Below, piece by piece: positions 1-7,246 of a stretch of 18,322 nucleotides of DNA; the stretch's first letter is position 1; the number at the start of each line of letters is the position of its first letter. This stretch comes from CALLCD01 sp039817885 (GTDB lineage: Bacteria; Pseudomonadota; Alphaproteobacteria; Caulobacterales; Hyphomonadaceae), in the NCBI GenBank assembly GCA_039817885.1, contig JBCBUY010000058.1, positions 1-18,322 of the forward strand, in the 5' to 3' direction. Below the pieces are notes generated by a model. That model did no database searches and was not told the DNA's origin. It was given only the letters and a program-made list of their open reading frames with translations. The position numbers and the translations under genes were made by a program.

Positions 1-47
1 GGGCGTTTTGTCGATACCTTTGCGCGGCGGATGTTTTCTGAAGCCAT
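1..47 (-). CDS. 5' end of an unidentified gene leaving the left edge
   Basis: Only the first 15 codons are visible, reading leftward: MASENIRRAKVSTKR and then the window ends. The start is chosen because an ATG at 47-45 follows GGAGGG (58-53) by 5 nt, a near-ideal ribosome binding site, and an AT-rich stretch (TTATATT on the minus strand) lies just before it. The residues are basic and polar, with no signal peptide or recognisable motif, so no function can be given. It is on the same strand as rsmI-yraN but about 200 bp beyond them, so it may be separately transcribed. The opposite strand is also open across 1-231, but lacks a convincing start. Confidence 0.5.
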   Translation of the reverse strand, partial: MASENIRRAKVSTKR

Positions 48-106
48 CAAGACCCTCCAAAATATAATCTGTGTTTTTATGGGTGGGGCAGAGACCACAC
101 CGGTAC

Positions 107-157
107 TCACGGCCGGCGCAGCGCTGCGACTGTTCCGGACGCGTTACACGCGATCAT
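107..157 (-). other. Possible 16-codon upstream ORF in the 48-251 spacer
   Basis: The spacer between yraN and the left-edge gene holds a short minus-strand ORF, MIACNASGTVAALRRP, ending in TGA. Its ATG (157-155) is preceded by GGGAGGG with 8 nt spacing, a strong Shine-Dalgarno match. It ends about 60 nt before the left-edge gene's start. It contains the perfect palindrome GCAGCGCTGC (118-127). It could be a leader peptide, a tiny protein or chance. No clear sigma-70 promoter or U-tailed terminator is visible in the rest of the spacer. Confidence 0.25.
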
Positions 158-251
158 TAATTGATCCCTCCCGTCACACTTGCTGCAATATGGTTTCCAA
201 GGTCAAAGATCTTTTGTCGAAAGAGCCGTAGTTCACGCTCAACCGTCACAA

Positions 252-617
252 TTATGTCGCAGGTGGCCGCCAGGCGTCGCGCGCATGATGGGGCCAGTGG
301 CCCGGGGTTATGGCGATTATGTCGAATCGCCAGTCGAGATCTCTCATATCAGGCCGACGTGCCGTCCAAAGCTCAGCAGCCCGTGTTATGCGCTGTTGGG
401 ATCGCGGGGTGACGGATTCCAGCGCTGTGATCAATTCGGCACGCGCTTTGACTTCTACGAAAGCAATAAGACGTTGTTTGCAGGCAATGAGATCAATCTC
501 GCCGGCTGGTGTTTTTACGCGCCGTCCGAGGATCCGATAGCCTTTCAATCGAAGGAAGAGTGCCGCAACGGCCTCGCTCCGACGTCCCCGTTTCTCGGCG
601 GCCCGTCTATTGCTCAT
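252..617 (-). CDS. yraN: YraN family (UPF0102) nuclease-fold protein
   Basis: A 121-residue protein of the YraN/UPF0102 family, which has a restriction-endonuclease-like fold; its cellular role is not firmly established. The sequence shows the family pattern: Glu15 in the first helix, GEIDLI at 39-44, and EVKAR from residue 55 (the E-x-K of the PD-(D/E)xK-like core). Length is typical. The ATG (617-615) lies inside the 3' end of rsmI, giving an 11-bp overlap (ATGAGCAATAG), so translation is likely coupled. Linkage to rsmI and an LppC-type gene is the common proteobacterial arrangement (yraL-yraM-yraN in E. coli). The stop is TAA at 254-252. No glutathione synthase gene follows, although gshB often does in alphaproteobacteria. 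Confidence 0.88.
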   Translation of the reverse strand: MSNRRAAEKRGRRSEAVAALFLRLKGYRILGRRVKTPAGEIDLIACKQRLIAFVEVKARAELITALESVTPRSQQRITRAAELWTARRPDMRDLDWRFDIIAITPGHWPHHARDAWRPPAT

Positions 618-1530
618 TCGTCTTCGACTTCAGGCTCAGAGCACGTTCATAGATATCGCGCTTCGGAAGGCCAAATCGCGTGGCGACACGATTCGCTGCC
701 GACTTTGTCGGTTCGTTGACCAGCGCCTCTCGCAAAGCAGTGTTGAGATCATCCTCACTTGGCGTCCGGTCTGCACTTGGGGGCCCAACCAGAACAACGA
801 TTTCGCCTTTTGGCGGACCGGTGTCCCGATAATGGAGCGCGAGATTACCAAGTGAGTCGCGCCGCGACTCTTCAAAGAGCTTTGTCAGTTCACGTGCGAC
901 AGCGGCGCGCCGATCTGACCCCAAGACCTCCGCTAAATCCTCCAAACAGGAGGGCAGCCGGGCAGCGCTCTCGAAGAAAATCAAAGTGGTTGGCGTGTCC
1001 GCCAATTGCTCGATCGATCTGCGCCTGGCGGCTGATTTCGGAGGTAAGAACCCCGCAAACAGAAATTTGTCGCTCGGCAAGCCGGACACAATAAGCCCAG
1101 TTAACATCGCCGAAGCACCGGGCACGGGAACCACCAAAAGACCTGCATCAAGACTGTCGCGGACCAGCTTCCAGCCGGGGTCGGAGACGAGCGGTGTGCC
1201 GGCATCCGAGATCAAAGCCAGCCGGTCACCGGACGCCAATCTTTCCAGCAGTTCCGGACGGCGCGCTGCCCCATTATGGTCATGATAAGCCGTCAATTTC
1301 GTGCCGATCCCATAGGCGGTCATCAGTTTTCGGGCGGTTCGTGTATCTTCCGCCAGGATTTCATCCGCACCTGACAGCACGTCCAGTGCACGGAGTGTGA
1401 TGTCCCGCAGATTGCCGATTGGGGTCGAAACAATATAGAGACCTGGAGTCAGTTGCACCTCACCCGTAGGCTTTCTAATCTCACCTGAAACGGGAATCAG
1501 TGGCGGCTCTGAAGGAGTATTCGATGACAT
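607..1530 (-). CDS. rsmI: 16S rRNA (cytidine-2'-O)-methyltransferase RsmI
   Basis: About 307 residues from the chosen ATG at 1530. RsmI uses SAM to methylate the 2'-OH of a cytidine in the 16S rRNA decoding region. The tetrapyrrole-methylase fold is clear: LYIVSTPIGNLRDIT near residues 31-45, AEDTRTARKL near 60-69, ALISDAGTPLVSDPG near 105-119, and VPGASA near 136-141. The start is uncertain: in-frame ATGs lie at 1530 and 1542, plus a further upstream start, none with a strong ribosome binding site. The ATG at 1530 gives an N-terminus close to the family's usual length. It overlaps the oppositely directed lipoprotein gene by 7 bp and overlaps yraN by 11 bp at the other end. Confidence 0.93.
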   Translation of the reverse strand: MSSNTPSEPPLIPVSGEIRKPTGEVQLTPGLYIVSTPIGNLRDITLRALDVLSGADEILAEDTRTARKLMTAYGIGTKLTAYHDHNGAARRPELLERLASGDRLALISDAGTPLVSDPGWKLVRDSLDAGLLVVPVPGASAMLTGLIVSGLPSDKFLFAGFLPPKSAARRRSIEQLADTPTTLIFFESAARLPSCLEDLAEVLGSDRRAAVARELTKLFEESRRDSLGNLALHYRDTGPPKGEIVVLVGPPSADRTPSEDDLNTALREALVNEPTKSAANRVATRFGLPKRDIYERALSLKSKTNEQ

Positions 1531-2849
1531 ACGGGCAACCATCGCGCCGAAAATGGACTTCGCCAAGCATTCTTCTAGCGGCGGCGTTGATTTTCGCCGC
1601 TTGTGAGACGACACCGAACCGGCCACCAGCGCCTATTTCTACGGGAACACCTCGTCCGGCACCCGGGACGGTGCCTATCGATCAAGCAGAGCTTGGACTC
1701 CAAGAAGAAAATCTTGAAGACCTCGAGGCCGAGGCAGACGGGGGCGATCGCGGCTACACCCCACCACATATGTTCGGTCGCGATGTCAAACGCGCCGCCG
1801 TTCTCCTGCCATTCTCGCATCCGAGAGCAAATGTACGCGCCGAAGCCGAGAGCATGTTGGCGGGTATTGAACTCGCTATGTTCAATCGCAGCGAAGAGAC
1901 ATTTCTGATCTTACCGAAAGATACTGCAGGAAAACGGTCTACAGCCGAAGCCCGCGCCCTTGAGGCGTTGGAGGAGGGCGTGGATATCATCATCGGGCCA
2001 CTCTTTTCGGCCAATGTTCAAACAGTTCGCCAATCTGCAGCCGCCGCAGGCGTTCCGGTAATTGCGTTTTCCAATGTCCCGGCGGCAGCAGGCGAGGGCG
2101 CTTATCTGATCTCCGTTGCGCCAGAGGAAGAGGTGTCGCGGATCGTTGAAGTAGCCGCAGAGCGCGGCATCGAGGCTTATGCGTTTCTTGGGCCCAACAG
2201 TGCCTACGGCCGGCGCATAGAGGAAGCTCTGCGCATGCAAGCCTACAGAACAGGTGCGCGGATGATCAGCTCGGCCTTCTATGATCCCGCCAATGATGCC
2301 CCTGTTGATGAAGCGCGTCAGGTCGCATCTGCCGTAAAATTCGAAGCCGAGCTCAATCCAGGAAAGGTTGCTGTGCTCATTCCGGAGGGGGGCGTGAAAC
2401 TTCGGGGTGTGGCACCGCTGCTTCCTTATTATGAGGTCGACACGCGGCAGATCGTGATGCTTGGGACCAGCCTTTGGAATGACGATAGCGTTTGGCGCGA
2501 ACCGACTTTGATTGGTGGCCTGTATCCCGCGCCGGATCCGGAGACGGTGACAAGGTTCGAAGAGGAATTCGAACGGATTTATAGCCGGAAACCAACAAAC
2601 CTTGCATCCATTGGGTACGATGCAGGCGCACTTGCCGCAGCGCTTGCATCAGCGGACGCGCTCACCGTTGAAGGTGTCACGCAACCCGATGGTTTCTTCG
2701 GCGTCAACGGCTTGTTCCGCTTCCGACCCGATGGCATCGCCGAGCGAAATTTGGCAGTGCTGGAGATTAGCGCTGAGGATGGTGCCATCGTTGTTGCACC
2801 GGGGCGGGAGGCTTTCGACGATCCCGTGATCATCGATCCGGCAGGGTGA
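1524..2849 (+). CDS. LppC-family lipoprotein, penicillin-binding-protein activator-like
   Basis: A 441-residue predicted lipoprotein with a periplasmic-binding-protein (Peripla_BP_6-like) fold. In E. coli the homologue LpoA (YraM) is an outer-membrane lipoprotein that activates PBP1A; the same role here is inferred, as alphaproteobacterial members lack part of LpoA. A basic N-terminus and hydrophobic stretch end in a lipobox (FAAC, Cys27). A Pro-rich, acidic linker follows, then the ligand-binding-like domain (RAAVLLPFS, DIIIGPLFSANV, GVPVIAFSN, YAFLGPNSAYG). The ATG at 1524 is preferred over a GTG at 1500 because AAGGAG precedes it with about 7 nt spacing. It is divergent from rsmI, and the two 5' ends overlap. 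Confidence 0.85.
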   Translation: MTYGQPSRRKWTSPSILLAAALIFAACETTPNRPPAPISTGTPRPAPGTVPIDQAELGLQEENLEDLEAEADGGDRGYTPPHMFGRDVKRAAVLLPFSHPRANVRAEAESMLAGIELAMFNRSEETFLILPKDTAGKRSTAEARALEALEEGVDIIIGPLFSANVQTVRQSAAAAGVPVIAFSNVPAAAGEGAYLISVAPEEEVSRIVEVAAERGIEAYAFLGPNSAYGRRIEEALRMQAYRTGARMISSAFYDPANDAPVDEARQVASAVKFEAELNPGKVAVLIPEGGVKLRGVAPLLPYYEVDTRQIVMLGTSLWNDDSVWREPTLIGGLYPAPDPETVTRFEEEFERIYSRKPTNLASIGYDAGALAAALASADALTVEGVTQPDGFFGVNGLFRFRPDGIAERNLAVLEISAEDGAIVVAPGREAFDDPVIIDPAG

Positions 2850-2973
2850 GCCATACCTCCCCCATCGAATGAGACGAGTGCATGCGTTTAACGCGTCATC
2901 GCGACATCCTGCGATCGCCGTTTGCTCCAATTGCCCTGTTTGCCATATGGATCAGCACTGAAAGGTGATTTCC

Positions 2974-3003
2974 ATGGCTGATCGCGGGAACCCACAGAGG
3001 TGA
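2974..3003 (+). other. 9-codon leader ORF coupled to pabB
   Basis: A tiny ORF encoding MADRGNPQR begins at an ATG preceded by AAGGTGA, an excellent Shine-Dalgarno match, with about 6 nt spacing. Its stop TGA overlaps the GTG start of pabB in the tetranucleotide GTGA (3000-3003), the same arrangement used elsewhere in this operon. pabB has only AGAGG directly abutting its GTG, so it may depend on ribosomes ending this leader. Upstream, 2850-2973 is non-coding with a small inverted repeat GCGTT-T-AACGC (2884-2894) and no clear promoter. Confidence 0.4.
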
Positions 3004-4406
3004 ACATTCCTGATCTGACAACTGATGTCCTCACGCCGGGGGTCATCGCGTGGGAATGCGCCATCGATGGCATTAAGCCCGAGGCCGCAGCATTAGCGCT
3101 CAAAAACAGGCCCGGTTTGATTTGGCTCGACAGCGCCACCGAAGACACCGGATCCTGGTCGTATCTGTGCTGCGATCCGATTGCTCAGATCTCCGCACCC
3201 GCCGGTCAGGCGGAGAGAGCGCTTTCCAACGTGTCCTCCTGGATCAATCCGCCGCCGACGCTGTTGGAACCTGAGCACGGTCCGAGATTTAAGGGCGGCG
3301 CTGTTGGATACATTGCCTATGACGCCGCGTTCGATCTTCTGCCGGATCTGACATCGCGTCATAGACCTGTCGGTCCAGCCACAGAATTCGGTCTCTACGA
3401 CACTCTTATTGCGATCGACCATTCGACCGAACGTACGCTTATACGGTCCTACGGAATAAAAGATGCGGGCGCACCGTCAGCCGAACATGTCGCCAGGGAA
3501 AAAATCTGTTCACTGATTGAAGATCTTGGCAGATATCGCTCTGGCGCGGACCGGCGTCAAAGTGTCGATTGGGAGGCGGTCACAAGCCGTGAGGCACACA
3601 CAGCGAGAATCGACCGAGCGAAGCAGTATATTTTTGAGGGCGACATCTATCAGGCAAACCTTGCCCAGGCCTTCACCTCTATGCTCGGCAACCAGGTCGA
3701 TCCATTTGATCTTTACCTGCAGATGCGATTGGCCAACCCTGCGCCTTATGGAGCTTGGTTGGATCTCGGCGCACGACAGATCGCCAGCACGTCGCCGGAG
3801 CGACTGATTTCACTTTCAACCGGTCGGATCGCCGAAGCGCGTCCGATCAAAGGAACATGCCGCCGATCTTCTGATCCGGCCGAAGATGATCATCTCCGGA
3901 ACGCCTTACTCGTCTCGGAAAAGGACCGTGCCGAGAACATCATGATTGTTGATCTGTTGAGGAATGATCTGTCTCGCGTGTGCGAACCGGGCAGTGTAGA
4001 GGTCCCAACACTCTGTGGTCTGGAAACCTATGCCGGACTTCATCATCTGACATCTGAGGTGAGGGGGACACTACGCCGTAATTTGGAACCGATTGATTTG
4101 CTGCGCGCTGTTTTTCCTGGAGGGTCGATCACCGGTGCCCCAAAGCATCGCGCAATCGAGATCATCGATGAATTGGAAGCAGGCTCTCGCGGCGCATTCT
4201 GCGGCTCCCTCGGCTATATCGGATTTGATGGTGCGATGGATTTCAACATCCTGATCCGCACCGTGGAGTTTATGAAAAAGCAAGGCTGCATGATGGCCGG
4301 GGGCGGCATTACCTTACTCTCCGAGGCTGACAAAGAGTATGATGAGACCCTGCTAAAGGGCGCGCAGATTCTCTCCAGTACCGGTCGATCCGAGGTCGCC
4401 GCATGA
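3000..4406 (+). CDS. pabB: Aminodeoxychorismate synthase component I
   Basis: A 468-residue cytoplasmic enzyme that aminates chorismate to 4-amino-4-deoxychorismate using ammonia from PabA, the first step toward pABA and folate. The C-terminal chorismate-binding domain is complete: PIKGT at 282-286, then ENIMIVDLLRNDLSRVC, LHHLTSEV, FPGGSITGAPK and GSLGYIGFDG. The lysine in PIKGT (Lys284) distinguishes PabB from anthranilate synthase TrpE, which carries PIAGT there; it is the nucleophilic lysine in E. coli PabB. The start is GTG at 3000, overlapping the stop of a 9-codon leader. The stop overlaps pabA as ATGA (4403-4406). This is the first gene of the pab-fol operon. Confidence 0.94.
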   Translation: MNIPDLTTDVLTPGVIAWECAIDGIKPEAAALALKNRPGLIWLDSATEDTGSWSYLCCDPIAQISAPAGQAERALSNVSSWINPPPTLLEPEHGPRFKGGAVGYIAYDAAFDLLPDLTSRHRPVGPATEFGLYDTLIAIDHSTERTLIRSYGIKDAGAPSAEHVAREKICSLIEDLGRYRSGADRRQSVDWEAVTSREAHTARIDRAKQYIFEGDIYQANLAQAFTSMLGNQVDPFDLYLQMRLANPAPYGAWLDLGARQIASTSPERLISLSTGRIAEARPIKGTCRRSSDPAEDDHLRNALLVSEKDRAENIMIVDLLRNDLSRVCEPGSVEVPTLCGLETYAGLHHLTSEVRGTLRRNLEPIDLLRAVFPGGSITGAPKHRAIEIIDELEAGSRGAFCGSLGYIGFDGAMDFNILIRTVEFMKKQGCMMAGGGITLLSEADKEYDETLLKGAQILSSTGRSEVAA

Positions 4407-4981
4407 TCCTGATCATCGACAATCGCGACAGCTTTGTTTTCAACATTGCCCGGTACTTCGAAGAACTGGGTGAGATGGTTCGGGTCGTCGACAGCCACGC
4501 GGTTTCGGTCGCTGATCTGGCCGCACAAAAACCCGACGCCGTCGTGATCTCCCCCGGGCCTTGTACGCCAAAGCAAGCAGGTGTTTCGATCGACGCGGTT
4601 GAGGCCTTTGCGGGAAAAATCCCCATACTTGGCGTTTGCCTCGGTCATCAGGCGATTGCGGAAGCGTTTGGTGCAAATATCGTTCACGCCAAATGTCCGC
4701 GCCATGGTCATTCGATTCATATTCGCCATACGGAAGCCGGTTTGTTCGCGGAACTCCCAAACCCGCTTGAGGTCGGATTGTATCATTCGCTCGCAGTTCG
4801 GTCGGTTGAGGGCACGCCTTTGGTCGCTCAGGCCTGGTCTGAGAGCGGGGACATTATGGCGCTCTCTCACAGGGACCTTCCTGTTTTTGGAGTCCAGTTT
4901 CATCCAGAGTCGATTTTGAGTGAGCAAGGGCACGAACTGTTCCAGAACTTTCTCAATCAAGCCGAGGTCTGTCGCGTGTGA
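4403..4981 (+). CDS. pabA: Aminodeoxychorismate synthase glutaminase component
   Basis: A 192-residue class I glutamine amidotransferase that hydrolyses glutamine and passes ammonia to PabB. The triad is visible: Cys79 in ILGVCLGHQ, and His167 and Glu169 in VQFHPES. DNRDSF (6-11) and the oxyanion motif SPGPC (50-54) are also present. Length matches the family. PabA and TrpG are very similar, and some bacteria share one subunit between pABA and tryptophan synthesis. The location between pabB and pabC argues for pABA synthesis, but a dual role cannot be excluded. It overlaps pabB by 4 bp (ATGA) and pabC by 4 bp (GTGA). Confidence 0.94.
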   Translation: MILIIDNRDSFVFNIARYFEELGEMVRVVDSHAVSVADLAAQKPDAVVISPGPCTPKQAGVSIDAVEAFAGKIPILGVCLGHQAIAEAFGANIVHAKCPRHGHSIHIRHTEAGLFAELPNPLEVGLYHSLAVRSVEGTPLVAQAWSESGDIMALSHRDLPVFGVQFHPESILSEQGHELFQNFLNQAEVCRV

Positions 4982-5799
4982 CCTGGCTGGCCCAACCTTC
5001 AGCAGCTGACGATCAGCATTTGTTCGATGTCTCCGACCGAGGGCTTTTATTGTCTGATGGTGTCTTTACAACAGCGCTTGTTGTTCAAGGGCAGGTCGCC
5101 TTTAGAGATGAACATATGGAGCGACTTCAGAAAGATGCGCGAGCCATTGGCCTGGACGTCAATCGACAGATTGTAGAAGAGGCCGTCGACATCAACATAA
5201 TTGAACAGGGCCATTCGGCTATCCGCATCACTATCACCCGTGGGTGCGGCCCGAGAGGCATCGCGCCATTTGCCCAATCAAATCCCACAATCGTGGTCAG
5301 CTGTCAGCCATTGGGCTTTATGGGTGCCGCGGAACCAAAACGCTTGGCAGTATCGTCAATAAGGCGCAATGAAACGTCACCAACGAGCCGGCATAAAACG
5401 CTCAATTATCTTGATAGTATCTTGGCTTTTCAAGAAGCGAGAGAGCGCGGATTTGACGACAGTATATTTTTGAATACGACAGGCAACATAACCTGCACGA
5501 CGACAATGAATATATTTGGCATCTTCGGAGATAAGCTTATGACGCCCCGCATCGAAGATGGTGTCTTGGCCGGAATAGCGCGCGCTTTTATTTTGGGTGT
5601 AGCCCATAATCAAAACCTACGAACGGCGGTACGCGCGCTATCGGTTGACGATTTGATGTCTGCGGATGGCGTTTTCCTAACCAATTGCCTGCGAGGCATT
5701 GTGCCTGTGCAGGCAATCGAAGACAGAGTGTTCGACACTAAGGTTCCGATGGAGTTGATCCGGTCATGGAGGTCGGCGGTTGGGTTGAGGGTGGGCTGA
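4978..5799 (+). CDS. pabC: Aminodeoxychorismate lyase-like, PLP fold type IV
   Basis: A 273-residue member of the class IV aminotransferase superfamily; by context it eliminates pyruvate from aminodeoxychorismate to give pABA. Visible features are GLLLSDGVF at 22-30, RITITRG at 83-89, the Schiff-base lysine Lys140 in RHKTLNYLDS, and the TTMNIFGIF region at 175-183. Oddly, the glutamate that normally contacts the PLP pyridine nitrogen (as in xTEGT) appears to be Cys173 (NITCTTT), which may alter chemistry or reflect a divergent subgroup. The start is GTG at 4978, overlapping pabA's stop. The middle, around 5340-5530, has many A/T-ending codons (several ATA) compared with its neighbours. A D-amino-acid or branched-chain transaminase is an alternative, but position favours PabC. 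Confidence 0.82.
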   Translation: MTWLAQPSAADDQHLFDVSDRGLLLSDGVFTTALVVQGQVAFRDEHMERLQKDARAIGLDVNRQIVEEAVDINIIEQGHSAIRITITRGCGPRGIAPFAQSNPTIVVSCQPLGFMGAAEPKRLAVSSIRRNETSPTSRHKTLNYLDSILAFQEARERGFDDSIFLNTTGNITCTTTMNIFGIFGDKLMTPRIEDGVLAGIARAFILGVAHNQNLRTAVRALSVDDLMSADGVFLTNCLRGIVPVQAIEDRVFDTKVPMELIRSWRSAVGLRVG

Positions 5800-5802
5800 G
5801 AC

Positions 5803-6642
5803 TTGGACATACGAGATCGCCGTCGCATTAGGGATGAACTTCTGCATCGCGCAGAACAGTCGATATTGCTGATGGGCATACTGAACGTCACACCGGACAG
5901 TTTTTCAGATGGCGGACAATTTCAGAACAATACCCTTGCACTGGAACACGCCAAAAGAATTGTGGAGGAGGGGGGCGAGATCATAGATGTCGGCGGAGAA
6001 TCCACACGTCCAGGTGCCGAACCTGTTGATGAGGTAGAAGAGCGTCGCCGCACAATTGATCTTGTTTCCCAATTAACAACCTCGGCACTCGGACCAATTT
6101 CTATCGACACCTACAAATCGGCGATTGCCCGCGAGGCCGCAGACGCCGGCGCGGTTCTGGTCAACGATATCTCTGGAATGACAAAAGATCCCGAGATGGC
6201 CAATGCTGTTGCCTCATCCGAAAGCGCGGTCGTGGTAACCTATAATCGAGGTGACGCTTCCGAGAGCATTGAGATAGCCGACGATATGAATGCGTTCTTT
6301 CAGCGCGCATTTCTGATAGCGGAGAAGAACGGAATTCCCCGAGAACATATCTGGCTCGATCCGGGAGTTGGGTTTGCGAAAACGCTTGAACAGAACGTCG
6401 AGGTCCTGAACCGGCTCGATGTGGTTCTCGACTTCGGCCGGCCCGTTTTGGTCGGCCTTTCGCGCAAGAGCCTGATTGGCCTGACCCTCGATCGGGTGCT
6501 GGACGATCGCCTCCCTGGTACACTTGGTGCGCACCTGGCGTCGCTGGAGGCGGGGGCAAGGATACTCCGGGTTCATGATGTGCAGGAGCATGCCGACGCA
6601 ATCAAGATGCACGCCCTTGTTCGGGGTATAACGCATGGCTGA
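5803..6642 (+). CDS. folP: Dihydropteroate synthase
   Basis: A 279-residue TIM-barrel enzyme joining pABA to hydroxymethyl-dihydropterin pyrophosphate; it is the sulfonamide target. Conserved elements are ILNVTPDSFSDGG (26-38), GGESTRPGAEPV (64-75), SIDT (100-103), VNDISGM (120-126), WLDPGVGFAKT (184-194), VGLSRKSLIG (217-226) and RVHDV (256-260). Residues matching E. coli N22, D96, N115, D185, K221 and R255 are all present. The usual MHMRG/MHxxG segment reads TYNRG (146-150) here. The start is a TTG at 5803, because the first in-frame ATG falls inside the first core strand; it lies 3 nt after pabC. The stop overlaps folK by 8 bp. Confidence 0.94.
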   Translation: MDIRDRRRIRDELLHRAEQSILLMGILNVTPDSFSDGGQFQNNTLALEHAKRIVEEGGEIIDVGGESTRPGAEPVDEVEERRRTIDLVSQLTTSALGPISIDTYKSAIAREAADAGAVLVNDISGMTKDPEMANAVASSESAVVVTYNRGDASESIEIADDMNAFFQRAFLIAEKNGIPREHIWLDPGVGFAKTLEQNVEVLNRLDVVLDFGRPVLVGLSRKSLIGLTLDRVLDDRLPGTLGAHLASLEAGARILRVHDVQEHADAIKMHALVRGITHG

Positions 6643-7210
6643 GGCGGGAATTGCCCTTGGGTCGAACCTCGGTGACAGTTGCGCGCTGCTGGCTGAAGCA
6701 GTGCGACGCCTGGCCGCCCCCCCAGCAAATGTCCTCTCATGCGTCTCCGAAGCTTATCGGACACCGCCTTGGGGCATGACGGATCAACCGGATTTTTTGA
6801 ATGCGTGTCTGATCGTCGAAACAGAATTGGAACCGATCCAACTTTTGGAACTGTGCCAGGACGTGGAATCCGAGCTCGGTCGAACACGCGGCCTGCGCTG
6901 GGGACCACGAACGGTCGACATCGACATATTGTGGTATGATGATCTGAAGCTTGAGACGCCACGATTGACCCTCCCGCATCCGCATATGCTTCAAAGAGGA
7001 TTCGTGCTCGTACCGCTCGCGGAGATATTGCCCGATCACCTCTTGGAAGGCGTCTCCGTTAAAGACCGGGCGGAGGCTTTCAAAGGGATCGACATTGTCA
7101 GTGTTGGGCCATTAATGGCACCGGCGGAGCTCATTAAGCTGCAAGGTGCCAAGACGGCCTCTATCCAGCAGCGGGAAGCTGAGATAAAGGCCGTCGGATC
7201 ATCTGACTAG
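6635..7210 (+). CDS. folK: 2-amino-4-hydroxy-6-hydroxymethyldihydropteridine pyrophosphokinase
   Basis: A 191-residue HPPK, which transfers pyrophosphate from ATP to 6-hydroxymethyl-dihydropterin to make the FolP substrate. The N-terminal IALGSNLGD (6-14) and the signature GRTRGLRWGPRTVDIDIL (82-99) are intact; Asp95 and Asp97 are the two Mg-binding aspartates. LTLPHPHMLQRGFVLVPLAEI (111-131) is also typical. The protein is about 30 residues longer than E. coli FolK because of a charged C-terminal tail without a known motif. The ATG at 6635 overlaps folP's stop by 8 bp, indicating coupled translation. Confidence 0.95.
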   Translation: MAEAGIALGSNLGDSCALLAEAVRRLAAPPANVLSCVSEAYRTPPWGMTDQPDFLNACLIVETELEPIQLLELCQDVESELGRTRGLRWGPRTVDIDILWYDDLKLETPRLTLPHPHMLQRGFVLVPLAEILPDHLLEGVSVKDRAEAFKGIDIVSVGPLMAPAELIKLQGAKTASIQQREAEIKAVGSSD

Positions 7211-7219
7211 GAAAATTCA

Positions 7220-7246
7220 ATGTCCATCTGGCGGAGAGCAATTTGA
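7220..7246 (+). other. 8-codon ORF ending on the folB start
   Basis: Between folK and folB a short ORF, MSIWRRAI, starts at ATG 7220 after AGGAAAA. Its TGA stop (7244-7246) overlaps the TTG start of folB as TTGA. This repeats the stop-start overlap seen before pabB. It may keep ribosomes moving across the 32-nt folK-folB gap, or may be coincidental since folB has its own GGAG motif (7233-7236). Confidence 0.3.

Noticed and set aside
180..719. 179-codon plus-strand frame opposite yraN
   Set aside because: The minus strand carries the complete YraN motifs and rsmI-yraN overlap; the plus frame has no recognisable features.
2884..2894. GCGTT-T-AACGC inverted repeat upstream of pabB considered as an operator
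   Set aside because: Only 5-bp arms; such dyads are frequent by chance in this base composition, and no second copy was seen.
2922..2950. TTGCTC-N17-ATATGG as a pabB promoter
   Set aside because: Both hexamers match the consensus poorly; not strong enough to list as a feature.
4214..4960. 248-codon minus-strand frame across pabB/pabA
   Set aside because: It is an antisense shadow of pabA, whose catalytic triad is intact on the plus strand.
5340..5530. AT-richer patch in pabC considered as evidence of recent transfer
   Set aside because: It is short, in frame, inside a co-overlapping operon, and I could not compute composition statistics; drift is simpler.
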